From Imhoffiella purpurea (lineage in GTDB: Bacteria > Pseudomonadota > Gammaproteobacteria > Chromatiales > Chromatiaceae): a stretch of DNA of 64,000 nucleotides. Both the position numbers and the translations under genes were made by a program. This document shows positions 55,433 through 64,000 of the stretch, in pieces. Position 1 is the first letter of the stretch, and each line of letters begins with the position of its first letter. The notes beneath the pieces were generated by a model. The model did not search any database. It saw only the letters and a list, made by a program, of their open reading frames with translations, and was not told the DNA's origin. Location: the NCBI RefSeq assembly GCF_000585215.1, contig NZ_AONC01000013.1:21882-85881 (forward strand), read 5' to 3'.

Positions 55433-58105
55433 TCAGCCGTCGCCCGTAGGCTGCGGCAGCCTCTCGGGCGGCGTAACCCTAGGACTGCTGGTCGGTGGCG
55501 CCAGTTTCTGAGTGGGCTCGGGTCTGTTGGTGACCTGCTCGATTCGCTCATTGAGACCATTGAGGCTCTCGGGCAGCGAATCCTTCATGACGGCGAGTTC
55601 GCCTTGACTCACGATGAAGCGGGCCAGCTCCGGGATGCTCGCCGTCGTGGTCGCCTCGAGAAAGACGCCCTGGATATAGCTGATGACTCCGTTGACCGGG
55701 ACGATGATGATGCGGCCTCGGATCGCTCGGGAGCCCTCTTGATTCCAGAGCGTGAACTGCTGGGTGATGTCTGGATCCTGCTTGACCACGGCGTCGAACT
55801 GAGCGGGTCCGTAGACGAGCTTACCCTTTGGGAAGTCGTAGGTGACGATGCGTCCATAGTTGTCTCCGTCGCATCCGGCGACCATCAAGGCCCGTAGGTT
55901 GCGTTTGTCCTTCGGGTTCATGGGTACGAACAGGTTGTACTCGAATCGCTCGGGATCGATGAGATTCAGCGTCAGATAGTAGGAGTCGATCGTCTCGACG
56001 CGGTTTCTCCAGTGCACCTGCGGCAGGACCCAGAGGTCCTCCTGCTTGTAGAAGGTGCCGGGGTCCGTCTGGTGATAGGTCGCATAGACGTCCGCCTGAA
56101 CGTCGAACAGGGTCTTGGGGTAGCGGACGTGGCGCTTGAGCGCGTTCGGCATCGCATCGAAAGGCTCGAAGAGACCCGGATAGATGCGTGCGTAGGCGCT
56201 AACGATGGGGTCGTCCCGATCGGTCACGTAGTAGTCCACGCTGCCGTTGTAGGCATCTACCACGATCTTCACCGAGTTGCGGATGTAGTTGACGCGTCGG
56301 CTGGAATGCTCGAGCTGCACCTCGTGGGGCGCGGCGTAGGGATAGCGGGACGAGTAGGTGTAGGCGTCCTGGATCCAATAGATTCCGCTCGGTGTGATGA
56401 CGGCGTAGGGATCCGGATCGAGCATCAGGAAGGGCGTCAGGTGCGAGATGCGCTCGACCACATTGCGTCGGAACAGCAGGCGGCTGTCGGCGTTGGTCTG
56501 CGTGGTATAGAGAATGTTCTTCTCTTGGAAATAGAGCGCGAACATCATCTTCCGGAACAGCGTATCGACCGGCACGCCGCCGCTCCCCTGGTAGTCGCTC
56601 AGCTTCACGTCGTTGCCGGTCGCATAGTCGATCTCGCGACTGTCGTTCGGCGCGATGACCGGCGTGTTCTGGCGCATTCCATAGTAGATCGCCGGCTGGC
56701 TGGTCTGAAGGCCGTAATCCGAGGTCGGCGGAATGTCCTTGACGATCCATGTCATAGGGCCCGAGCGCTCCTGTGCCGCCGGCGTCATCGCGATGCCAAA
56801 CCCGTGCGTGTACTTGAGCCAGCGATTCACCCAGGTCTGAGCGGATGACGGAAGCCTGTCCAGGTCGATTTCGCGCGGCGTCAGAAAGACCTGCATGTAA
56901 TCGTCGCGAAGGCTGTAGCGATCGACGTCGACGCTGTCGAAGCGATAGTAGGTGCGGATTTCCTGCAGCTCCCGATACACCTTGAGCAGGGTCTTCTCGT
57001 CCCAGATGGGGGCGTTCCGCAGGCCGATCTGCACCTCCGGCGTCGTGAGATCCCAGGACCCCTCGCGAATGGGATACTCGCGTCTTTCGACGTCCTGAAG
57101 CCCATAGGCATCGAGGGTCGCCTCGATATTGTGGGCGATATACGGCTTCTGCACGGCGATCTCGTTGGGCGTGACCACGAACTCCTGCATGAGATCCGTC
57201 GTGGCCGGCAGATGTCTGATACCGATGATCGCGAAGAGGGCCAGGATCGAAACCAGGAGCGTCTTGGCGCCCTTTCCCGTGTTGACGAAGTAGATGAAAA
57301 CGACGCCGACGATCAGGAGCATCGCCATGCTGGCGACGATCAGCGGAAGCGTCACAGTCATTTCCAGATACCCGGGGCCGAAGAAGACGGGGAGATGCTT
57401 GTCGGTATAGAGCAGCAGATCCGCCTGCAGCGCGAAATACCAGGCCCCGGTCAGAAACGTCAGAAAGACGATGAGTCCGAGATGGATTCTTGCGCCGCGC
57501 CGCCAGCGATGGGTCGGTTTGGGCAGTGCGCGCATCTCGAGCCAATAGAGCGCGAGCAGACCCAGTAGCACGATGCCGAATGACAGCAGCAGCTCGCGGA
57601 AGAGCAGAAGATAGATCGGCAGCGAGAACAGGTAATAGCTGACGTCCTTCCCGTAGACCGGATCCGATATGCCGGCGCTGGGCGCGGTCAGGTAGAGCAG
57701 GGCGCTTTCCCAATGCGCGTAGAGAGGCAGCGAGAGGAGGATGGCCAGCCCCAGCGTCAGCGGCAGGTAGAAGAGCAGCGAGCGCTGCTGGAACTTGTCG
57801 TAGATCCTCCGATAGGCGCGGCGTTTGGGGCCTTCCTCCTTCAGGAGCGGATGCCGCGCGCCCAGGTATTTGGCGCCGATCCAGAAGTTGAGAAAGAAGA
57901 TGGCGAAGAAGAGGGCCGCCGCTAGCCCGAACACGAGGTAGCGATAGATCAAACGGGACCAGAAATAGGGCTCGTACCCCAGAGACTTGAACCACCAGAG
58001 ATCGACGATGAAGCGGTTGAAGAAGTATCCGAGTGCGAGTCCGATGAGCGCGGTCGCCAATAATGCGCTCAGAAGGATGAGTATCGCTTTCGCCGGTTTT
58101 CGCAT
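55433..58105 (-). CDS. UPF0182 family large membrane protein
   Basis: An 890-residue protein of COG1615. The first 330 residues hold about seven membrane helices (AILILLSALLATALIGLALG, then YLVFGLAAALFFAIFFLNFW and others). The remaining 550 residues are a large extracytoplasmic domain with family segments NEIAVQKPYIAHNIEATL, MTWIVKDIPPTSDYGL, and NSVKIVVDAYNGSVDYYV. Function unknown throughout the family, common in actinobacteria and cyanobacteria. GAGGAGA precedes the ATG at 58105. Probably co-oriented transcription with mscS, 145 bases downstream. Confidence 0.9.
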   Translation of the reverse strand: MRKPAKAILILLSALLATALIGLALGYFFNRFIVDLWWFKSLGYEPYFWSRLIYRYLVFGLAAALFFAIFFLNFWIGAKYLGARHPLLKEEGPKRRAYRRIYDKFQQRSLLFYLPLTLGLAILLSLPLYAHWESALLYLTAPSAGISDPVYGKDVSYYLFSLPIYLLLFRELLLSFGIVLLGLLALYWLEMRALPKPTHRWRRGARIHLGLIVFLTFLTGAWYFALQADLLLYTDKHLPVFFGPGYLEMTVTLPLIVASMAMLLIVGVVFIYFVNTGKGAKTLLVSILALFAIIGIRHLPATTDLMQEFVVTPNEIAVQKPYIAHNIEATLDAYGLQDVERREYPIREGSWDLTTPEVQIGLRNAPIWDEKTLLKVYRELQEIRTYYRFDSVDVDRYSLRDDYMQVFLTPREIDLDRLPSSAQTWVNRWLKYTHGFGIAMTPAAQERSGPMTWIVKDIPPTSDYGLQTSQPAIYYGMRQNTPVIAPNDSREIDYATGNDVKLSDYQGSGGVPVDTLFRKMMFALYFQEKNILYTTQTNADSRLLFRRNVVERISHLTPFLMLDPDPYAVITPSGIYWIQDAYTYSSRYPYAAPHEVQLEHSSRRVNYIRNSVKIVVDAYNGSVDYYVTDRDDPIVSAYARIYPGLFEPFDAMPNALKRHVRYPKTLFDVQADVYATYHQTDPGTFYKQEDLWVLPQVHWRNRVETIDSYYLTLNLIDPERFEYNLFVPMNPKDKRNLRALMVAGCDGDNYGRIVTYDFPKGKLVYGPAQFDAVVKQDPDITQQFTLWNQEGSRAIRGRIIIVPVNGVISYIQGVFLEATTTASIPELARFIVSQGELAVMKDSLPESLNGLNERIEQVTNRPEPTQKLAPPTSSPRVTPPERLPQPTGDG

Positions 58106-58445
58106 GACTCTCCTCGTTGGATGCTGGCGTCCGTGGGGCGGAAAGGCCCGAGAGATGTCGAGCGGCCTCCGCTGGGTGAGATGCCGCTGGTCTTGTATGG
58201 ACGCAACCTTGACAGGAGTTAACGCAAAAATAATGCCGCTATCCGGCTGGGTGCCGTGTCACCGAGTTCCATTCTGAGCTGGCCCTCGAGATCGATCCCG
58301 ATACTGGTTCCAAAGCCTGTGGATATGGGGTATTTGCCGAGGCTGGCGGTGCAAAACCCCCTCTTGAGGGCCGAGGCTCCGCTACCAAGAGCCGGGGAGC
58401 CGACTCGAGACTTCTATCTGTCCGAATGGATTCGGGCGGTGTCTA

Positions 58446-60548
58446 TCAAGCACGCCGCGTCATCGCCATCCAGGTCTCTCTACCGCCTTGGTTGTTGAGG
58501 TAGTTGAGCAGGCTCAGCACCGCGCGCTTGTCGAAACGGCGGCCGATCTCCTCCATCAGCATGCCTTCGACCTCGTCCAGCGATTTGGGCTCGCGGAAGG
58601 CGCGCGGACTCTGGAGCGCGACGAAGCAGTTGGCCACGGCCACCGCTTTGGCCGTGGGGATGATCTCGTCGCCGCTGAGGCCGTGGGGCCGTCCCTCGCC
58701 GTCTGGACGCTCGTTGATCTGGCGCAGGGTTTCGACCACAGGTCCATCGAACTCGATGTCCTCGAGTAGGTTGGGGCCTTCGTCGAGGGCCTGACGAACG
58801 ATGGCGCGCTCTTCCTCGTCGAATTCGCCCTTCTTGGTCAGCAGCGCGCGCGGTATGCGAATCTTGCCGATGTTGGCCAGTCGGGCCGCTTGGTCGGCGG
58901 TATCGACTAGGGTCGCTTCGAGTCCCATGCCCTCGGCGATATGGCGCGCGATCAGGGCCGTGTCGCTGGATTGGTGGGCCGCATCCGGATCCCGCTCGTC
59001 GACGAGTCCGACCAGGGTATCGATCAGCTGCCAGGTGTTGCGTTCCCGGCGGGCGCGCTCGCGCATCAGGTCGGTCAGGTCCTGGATGGTGGTCAGGATC
59101 TTGGTCGGCGTTCCTTCGGCCGCTTCGAGCGGACAGTGGTAGGAGTGCCAGATCTGCTCACGGCCGTTCTCGTCCACGAAGTGCGAGATCTTGTGTGTGG
59201 ACCGGCCCGTGTTCAGCACCTCTTGGTCGATCGCGTTCAGACGGCCGCCTATGTCATGGCCCAGAAGGCCGATCAGGCTGTGCGCCTTGGGGGCTCCGGA
59301 CCTGTCCTCATGCAAGAGATCGCCCCTGATCTCGTCCTGATCGACACCGCAGATCTCGGCCATGCGTCGGTTGCAGAAGGTCACGCCGTTGGCGGCGTCG
59401 GTGACGAAGATGGGATGGGGCTGGGCGTCGGTGACCGTATTGAGGAACTGCCATAGGGATTCGAACCGCTCGGCCGATTCCTGGTGCCGGCGGGCCGACT
59501 CCTCGGCGCGTCTGGCGGCCTCCTCGGCCTGGTGCGAGGTGGAGTAGCGCCAGGCGACCAGGAGTCCGGCCCCGAACAGCAGCAGCACGGCGGTCAAGGC
59601 GACGATCAGGCTGGTCTGACGGGCATTGGTCTGGGCCAGGGCCTCTTCCTGGGCGATCTTGTGAACCAGGACCCATGGCGTGCCGGGGATCTTGCGGCTC
59701 ACCGCGAAGCAGTCGACCGCCCCATAGTCCAGCCCCTCGTGGAAACGCCCCGGCCCGCTCAGGGCGGCGACGTCGATCAGTCCCTCGGAGTTGACGGCCA
59801 GGCTCTTCGACAACGGTCGGCTGCCGTCGCGCAGGGGCGTCAGATACTGGACCTGGTTGCCAGCACGCCGGATCAGATAGGACTCCGCGGTTTTGGCGGT
59901 CGAGCCTGGCTGTTCGAGCGCCTCGAAGAAGCGTGCGTCGACCTGGCGCAATCCGGCGACGCGTGCGATGACCTCGGCCTTGCTCGTTCCCGTTTGCTCG
60001 TAGACGGGGACGACGAGGCCGAGGATGGGATTGGTCGTCTTGCCCTGATGGAGATCCCAGAATCCGCGCTCGGTCGGCGGGGTTTCGGAGAGGAAGCTCG
60101 CGAGCCGGCCCTCGATCGGCGGCATGCCGATGGTGGAGGCGATGGTTCCGCCGTCCGGATCCAACAGCGCCAGACCTCCCGTACCCAGCGGCTTGGTGTT
60201 GGCCGGAAGATCGGTGGTCAGGCGCTCCGGGGCGAAGCCGAACTGTTCGGCCTTGGCGATCAGCAAATTGCGCAGATAGTCGCGTTCCGATCGGTCGCCG
60301 CCACTGTTGGCGATCACGCTCACATAGACCTGCAGAGATGCATTGTCGGCCAGTCCGCCGAGCACCTCGAACTGGGACCGGAGCCATGCGCTTACAGCCT
60401 CGGCTCGGCTGTCGACGAGGATGTTCATCCGCGCCTGCAGATTCTGGACGTCGCGTTCACGCTCGGAGGCGGCGAACATCAGGATGCCTTGGAAGGCGAT
60501 GAGCAGGGTCGCGACCAGTGCCGCGGCCGCGTAGATCCGTTGCTTCAC
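58446..60548 (-). CDS. Transmembrane Cache-PAS sensor with degenerate HD-GYP domain
   Basis: A 700-residue sensor. TM1 at 6-26, a large periplasmic Cache-like domain 30-300, TM2 at 313-334, a coiled segment of Ala/Glu/Arg repeats, PAS about 365-495 (HPIFVTDAANGVTFCNRRMA), and an HD-GYP-type fold 505-690. In the latter the metal pair HD is A558-N559 (RLANIGKIRIP) and the later HHExxxGxGYP is INERPDGEGRP, so the phosphodiesterase site is lost while the fold is recognisable. It likely works as an adaptor or ligand-binding receptor. Start is GTG at 60548 with AGGAG upstream. It is divergent from the LapG-like gene. Confidence 0.83.
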   Translation of the reverse strand: MKQRIYAAAALVATLLIAFQGILMFAASERERDVQNLQARMNILVDSRAEAVSAWLRSQFEVLGGLADNASLQVYVSVIANSGGDRSERDYLRNLLIAKAEQFGFAPERLTTDLPANTKPLGTGGLALLDPDGGTIASTIGMPPIEGRLASFLSETPPTERGFWDLHQGKTTNPILGLVVPVYEQTGTSKAEVIARVAGLRQVDARFFEALEQPGSTAKTAESYLIRRAGNQVQYLTPLRDGSRPLSKSLAVNSEGLIDVAALSGPGRFHEGLDYGAVDCFAVSRKIPGTPWVLVHKIAQEEALAQTNARQTSLIVALTAVLLLFGAGLLVAWRYSTSHQAEEAARRAEESARRHQESAERFESLWQFLNTVTDAQPHPIFVTDAANGVTFCNRRMAEICGVDQDEIRGDLLHEDRSGAPKAHSLIGLLGHDIGGRLNAIDQEVLNTGRSTHKISHFVDENGREQIWHSYHCPLEAAEGTPTKILTTIQDLTDLMRERARRERNTWQLIDTLVGLVDERDPDAAHQSSDTALIARHIAEGMGLEATLVDTADQAARLANIGKIRIPRALLTKKGEFDEEERAIVRQALDEGPNLLEDIEFDGPVVETLRQINERPDGEGRPHGLSGDEIIPTAKAVAVANCFVALQSPRAFREPKSLDEVEGMLMEEIGRRFDKRAVLSLLNYLNNQGGRETWMAMTRRA

Positions 60549-60706
60549 GGTTCCGACTCCTGGATAGCGGCGGTCGTTCGCCTCTCGTACCGAATTGCCG
60601 CGCGACGTGGGTTTGGCGCTATCATGGGGGCAGTCTCCGTGTCAGCAGGTAGCGGCCGACCTCGTCCATGAGCGAATCATGCCATTGTTTCTAGCATGGT
60701 CCGAGT

Positions 60707-61396
60707 ATGCAATCCATCGCCATGGTGATTCGCCCACACACTGGATCGCATGTTCGCCGCCGATTCTGTCTCATCCTATCCCTGATCGTCCTCGCGGTCG
60801 GGTCGATCGATCGAGGGCGGGCGGATTCCGGACTGGCGGCCGGCGAAGTGTTCGGCTACATCGGCAAGAAGTTCACCGATCTGCGCCCCCTCCCGAAATG
60901 GAATACCCTGCTCATGCGCTATCGCGATGAGGAAGGAAGGGATGCGGATTGCCGGTCCCGGGGGCGAGGCAACTGTCCCTACACCGAATGGAAGGCCCTG
61001 ATCGATCGGCTTGAGGGGCTTGACCGTCGCACCCAGGTCGAGGAGGTCAACCGCTTCGCCAACGACTGGCGCTACGTGACGGACCCGGTCAACTGGGGGG
61101 TGGACGACTACTGGGCGACGCCGGGCGAGTTCTTCGCCAAGGCTGGCGATTGCGAGGACTATGCGATCGTCAAGTTCATGAGTCTGCGCGCGCTCGGATT
61201 CGACAACGCGGATCTGAGCCTGGTCGCCGTGATGGACCTCAACCTGGATGTCGGACACGCCGTCCTCCTGGTGGAGGTCCAGGGCCAGACGCTGCTGCTG
61301 GACAATCAAATCAAAAGGGTCGCGCCGGCGGTGTCCGTGCGGCACTACAAGCCCGTGTTTTCCGCGAACGAGAAGGTCTGGTGGCTGTTCAAATGA
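60707..61396 (+). CDS. LapG-like periplasmic cysteine protease (BTLCP)
   Basis: Transglutaminase-like cysteine protease of 229 residues; LapG relatives cut surface adhesins when released by the c-di-GMP receptor LapD. A membrane-anchor or signal segment (FCLILSLIVLAVGS) precedes the mature domain. The triad is C149 (AKAGDCEDYAIVKF), H184 (DVGHAVLLVEV) and D199 (LLLDNQ). NDWRYVTDPVNWGVDDYWATP is the family's N-terminal signature; quoted here in part it is followed by the catalytic Cys region. An ATG at 60722 is an alternative start. No lapD or adhesin gene is in view; smc is 31 bases downstream. Confidence 0.88.
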   Translation: MQSIAMVIRPHTGSHVRRRFCLILSLIVLAVGSIDRGRADSGLAAGEVFGYIGKKFTDLRPLPKWNTLLMRYRDEEGRDADCRSRGRGNCPYTEWKALIDRLEGLDRRTQVEEVNRFANDWRYVTDPVNWGVDDYWATPGEFFAKAGDCEDYAIVKFMSLRALGFDNADLSLVAVMDLNLDVGHAVLLVEVQGQTLLLDNQIKRVAPAVSVRHYKPVFSANEKVWWLFK

Positions 61397-61427
61397 CTTG
61401 GCTCATCACTATGTGGCACGCTGACTG

Positions 61428-64000
61428 ATGCGGCTCGAAAAGATCAAGCTCGCCGGGTTCAAATCCTTCGTCGACCCGACCGCCGTGTCGTTTCCCAGCA
61501 ACCTGATCGGCGTGGTCGGTCCCAACGGCTGCGGCAAGTCGAACGTCATCGACGCCGTGCGCTGGGTCATGGGCGAGAGCTCGGCCAAGATGCTGCGCGG
61601 CGAATCCATGGCCGACGTCATCTTCAACGGCAGCACTGGGCGCAAGCCGGTCGGCGTGGCCAGCATCGAGCTGATCTTCGACAACGGCGACGGTGCCGCC
61701 GGGGGCGAGTACGCGGCCTTCAACCAGATCTCGGTCAAGCGTCAGGTCTCGCGCGACGGGCAGTCGTCCTACTTCCTGAACGGGTCCCGCTGCCGCCGCC
61801 GCGACATCCAGGATCTCTTTCTCGGAACCGGTCTGGGGCCCCGTTCATACGCCATCATCGAGCAGGGCACGATCTCGCGCATCATCGAGGCCCGGCCCGA
61901 GGATCTGCGTCTCTTCCTGGAGGAGGCGGCGGGCATCTCCAAATACAAGGAACGCCGTCGCGAAACCGAGAACCGGATGCGCCATACGCGCGAGAACCTG
62001 GACCGGCTCGACGACCTGCGCGAGGAGGTCGGCAAGCAGCTGCAGCATCTCGAACGCCAGGCGGCGACGGCCGAGAAATACACCCAGCTCAAGGCGGACG
62101 AGCGCCGTCTCGACCAGGAGCTGAAGGCCCTGCGCTGGCGCCTGCTCGACGAAGAGATCCAGGGCATGGACCGCCGTCTCGGCGAGGCCGAGGTCGCGAC
62201 CGAGGCCGGACTGGCGCGTCAGCGTCGTCTGGAGGCCGACATCGAGGCACGCCGCGCCGATCTGAGCGCGGCCTCCGACCTCTTCAACGAGGTCCAGGGC
62301 CGCTTCTATGCCGTCGGCACCGAGATCGCCCGCGCCGAGCAGGCGATCCAGTTCGCCAACGAGGAGCGCGGCCGGCGCGAGGCCGAGCTGGTTCGGCTGG
62401 AGCAGGAATTCCACGAGGCCAACGCCAATCTGGAGCGCGACCGCCAGCGCCTGACCGAGATCGACCAGGAGCTTGAGCGTCACGAGCCCGAACTGAAGCA
62501 GGCCGAGGCCGAACTCGGCGATGCGGCGGGTACCCTCATGACCCTGGAGGATCGTCTCAAGGCCTGGGAGGCCGACTGGGACGGCTTCAATCAGGCCGCC
62601 GCCAAACCGGCCGAGCAGGCCCAGGTCGAGCGCGCACGCATCAATGCCCTCGAGCAGTCCATGGGGCGCGATCACGAGCGGCTGCGTCGTCTCGAGGAGG
62701 AACTGGGTCGTCTCGATACCAATGGCGTGACCGGGCGGATCGAGGAGCTCGGCGAGCGCGAAGCCATCCTGGCCGAACGTATCGACGCACTCTCGGAGGA
62801 TCGTCGGCGCCAGGGCGCCGAGCTGTCCTCGATGGACGAAGGATTGCGCAGTCAGGCCGACGAGCTGGCCCGGGTGCGCACCCAACTCCAGGAATCCAAG
62901 GGGCGTCTGGCCTCCCTGGCCGCGCTGCAGGACGCGGCGCTGGCCGATCCGGACGGCGATTGCGCGGCCTGGCTGGAGGCTCGGGGACTCTCGGATGCTC
63001 CGCGTCTGGTCGATCGACTGACGGTCGAGCCGGGGTGGGAGCGGGCGGTCGAGACGCTGCTCGGTGATGCCTTGCGCGCCGTGGGAGCGTCGGGACTCGA
63101 GCCCCATGTCGGTCCGGGGGACGATCTGGCGCCCGGTCTGATGCTGTTCGATCCCGATGCGCCGGTCCCCATGCCCGTCTCCGGTACCGGCTCGGACAGT
63201 CTGGCGGAGCGTGCTCGATCGCCCTGGCCGCTCGTCCATCTGCTGCGCGGTGCGCGTGTCGCCGACTCGCTGGCCGATGCGCTGTCCGGGCGCTCGGCGC
63301 TGGCGGCCGACGAGCGCTGGATCACCCGCGAAGGCATCCAGGTCGGACCGAACTGGCTGGCGACGCCGGCCGGCTCGCCGACCGGGGGCATGCTCGAGCG
63401 TGCGGAGACGATCAAGAAGGTGCGGGCCGAGATCGAGGATCTCCTGGGACGCGAGTCCGAACTGCTGGACCGGGAGCAGGAGTTGCGTGCCGCGCGTGCC
63501 GAGATCGAGCAGTCGCGCGACGCGGTCGAGCGCGAACTGTCCGCCTGCGAGCGCGAACGTTCGACGCTCGGGTCCGAACTCAGCAGCCTCGAGACCCGGC
63601 GCGAGCATCTGCTGGAGCGCCAGCGCGCGCTCGAGACCGAGCGCGAGGAGCTGCGTGTCCAGGAGTCCGAGTCCATCGCGGAGATGGAGGAGACGCGCGA
63701 GCGGCTGCACGCTCTGCTGGCCGAGGTGGATGCATTGGCCGAGCGGCGCGAATCCATGTCGGCCGAGCGCGATCGGCTGCGCGACGCCGTCGCCGAGGCG
63801 CGCGCCGGCGAGCGTGCCTGTCGCGATCGGGCCCAGGGGCTCCTGGTCAATCTCGAGGCCAATCGCGCCGCCCGTCAGGCGACCGTCCAGAGCCTGGAGC
63901 GTGCGCGCGAGCAGCAGGTCCAGCTCGCCGAGCGGCGCGAGGCATTGATCGAGGCGCTCGAGGAGGGCGTCGAGCCGCTGGCCGAACAGCGCGAGCGGCT
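61428..64000 (+). CDS. smc: Chromosome segregation protein SMC (3' end beyond window)
   Basis: Condenses and segregates chromosomes with ScpA/ScpB. The N-terminal ATPase half has MRLEKIKLAGFKSFVDPT, Walker A GVVGPNGCGKSNVIDA, and the Q-loop region around FLGTGLGPRSYAIIEQG. The first coiled coil runs from about residue 165 to 500, the hinge (GLSDAPRLVDRLTVEPGWER, then TPAGSPTGGML) about 505-660, and the return coil begins after that. 857 codons are visible of the expected 1,160 or so; the signature and Walker B lie outside. Start ATG 61428 has no clear ribosome site. Having SMC rather than MukB fits Chromatiales. Confidence 0.96.
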   Translation, partial: MRLEKIKLAGFKSFVDPTAVSFPSNLIGVVGPNGCGKSNVIDAVRWVMGESSAKMLRGESMADVIFNGSTGRKPVGVASIELIFDNGDGAAGGEYAAFNQISVKRQVSRDGQSSYFLNGSRCRRRDIQDLFLGTGLGPRSYAIIEQGTISRIIEARPEDLRLFLEEAAGISKYKERRRETENRMRHTRENLDRLDDLREEVGKQLQHLERQAATAEKYTQLKADERRLDQELKALRWRLLDEEIQGMDRRLGEAEVATEAGLARQRRLEADIEARRADLSAASDLFNEVQGRFYAVGTEIARAEQAIQFANEERGRREAELVRLEQEFHEANANLERDRQRLTEIDQELERHEPELKQAEAELGDAAGTLMTLEDRLKAWEADWDGFNQAAAKPAEQAQVERARINALEQSMGRDHERLRRLEEELGRLDTNGVTGRIEELGEREAILAERIDALSEDRRRQGAELSSMDEGLRSQADELARVRTQLQESKGRLASLAALQDAALADPDGDCAAWLEARGLSDAPRLVDRLTVEPGWERAVETLLGDALRAVGASGLEPHVGPGDDLAPGLMLFDPDAPVPMPVSGTGSDSLAERARSPWPLVHLLRGARVADSLADALSGRSALAADERWITREGIQVGPNWLATPAGSPTGGMLERAETIKKVRAEIEDLLGRESELLDREQELRAARAEIEQSRDAVERELSACERERSTLGSELSSLETRREHLLERQRALETEREELRVQESESIAEMEETRERLHALLAEVDALAERRESMSAERDRLRDAVAEARAGERACRDRAQGLLVNLEANRAARQATVQSLERAREQQVQLAERREALIEALEEGVEPLAEQRER

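Overview
The window is GC-rich gammaproteobacterial chromosome, most likely from a purple sulfur bacterium or close relative (Chromatiales/Chromatiaceae). That placement is inferred from gene order (mltD / yafS-like methyltransferase / rnhA / dnaQ; pyrG-kdsA ... eno-ftsB-ispD-ispF-truD; rpsF-rpsR-DUF2232-rplI-dnaB; pncC-recA-recX-alaS-lysC-csrA-tRNA-Ser) and from high GC with GAG-rich coding. I could not run a database search, so genus is not assigned. Most of the window is housekeeping.

Layout. 1-3.7 kb: folE (cut by the left edge), moaA, a PHB-depolymerase-type esterase and a cytochrome b561-like protein. 3.8-8 kb: mltD, methyltransferase, rnhA, dnaQ and an Fnr regulator whose upstream region carries two FNR-type palindromes. 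8.2-17.5 kb: pyrG-kdsA, a membrane diguanylate cyclase, a HAD phosphatase, and eno-ftsB-ispD-ispF-truD (glycolysis, division, MEP isoprenoid pathway, tRNA modification). 17.6-22 kb is a signalling and protease block: receiver/HATPase protein, a TldD/TldE-like pair and a BLUF blue-light sensor. 22-28 kb: PIN-PhoH, Bcp, GcvR, PKHD hydroxylase, small envelope proteins and a cyclic-nucleotide-binding protein. 28-33 kb: ribosomal S6/S18/L9 genes and dnaB, which is interrupted by a 421-residue homing intein. 33-37 kb: SHOCT protein, a toxin-antitoxin pair, CHAP amidase, gluQ and dksA. 37-45 kb: CbbY-like phosphatase, aminotransferase, zapE, ubiG, a small ORF, an unusual HTH-ferredoxin-reductase fusion with a DUF302 partner, and a cupin. 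44.4-51.5 kb: pncC, recA, recX, alaS, lysC, csrA, tRNA-Ser(GCU).

51.5-54.3 kb is the clearest accessory stretch. It starts just after the tRNA and holds a decayed IS1182-type transposase, a divergent HTH-Sel1 protein, a type IV pilin with a sigma-54-type promoter and TGTCAC palindromes, and a strong terminator. It is visibly richer in A+T than its surroundings. 54.3-64 kb returns to core-like genes: MscS channel, a UPF0182 membrane protein, a transmembrane sensor with a degenerate HD-GYP domain divergent from a LapG-like protease, and the 5' part of smc.

No CRISPR array, intact prophage or obviously new multi-gene defence system is visible. The best leads are the degenerate HD-GYP sensor beside the LapG-like protease, the pilA control region with its HTH-Sel1 neighbour, the csrA leader, the BLUF/TldD/receiver neighbourhood, the HTH-ferredoxin-reductase fusion and the DnaB intein.
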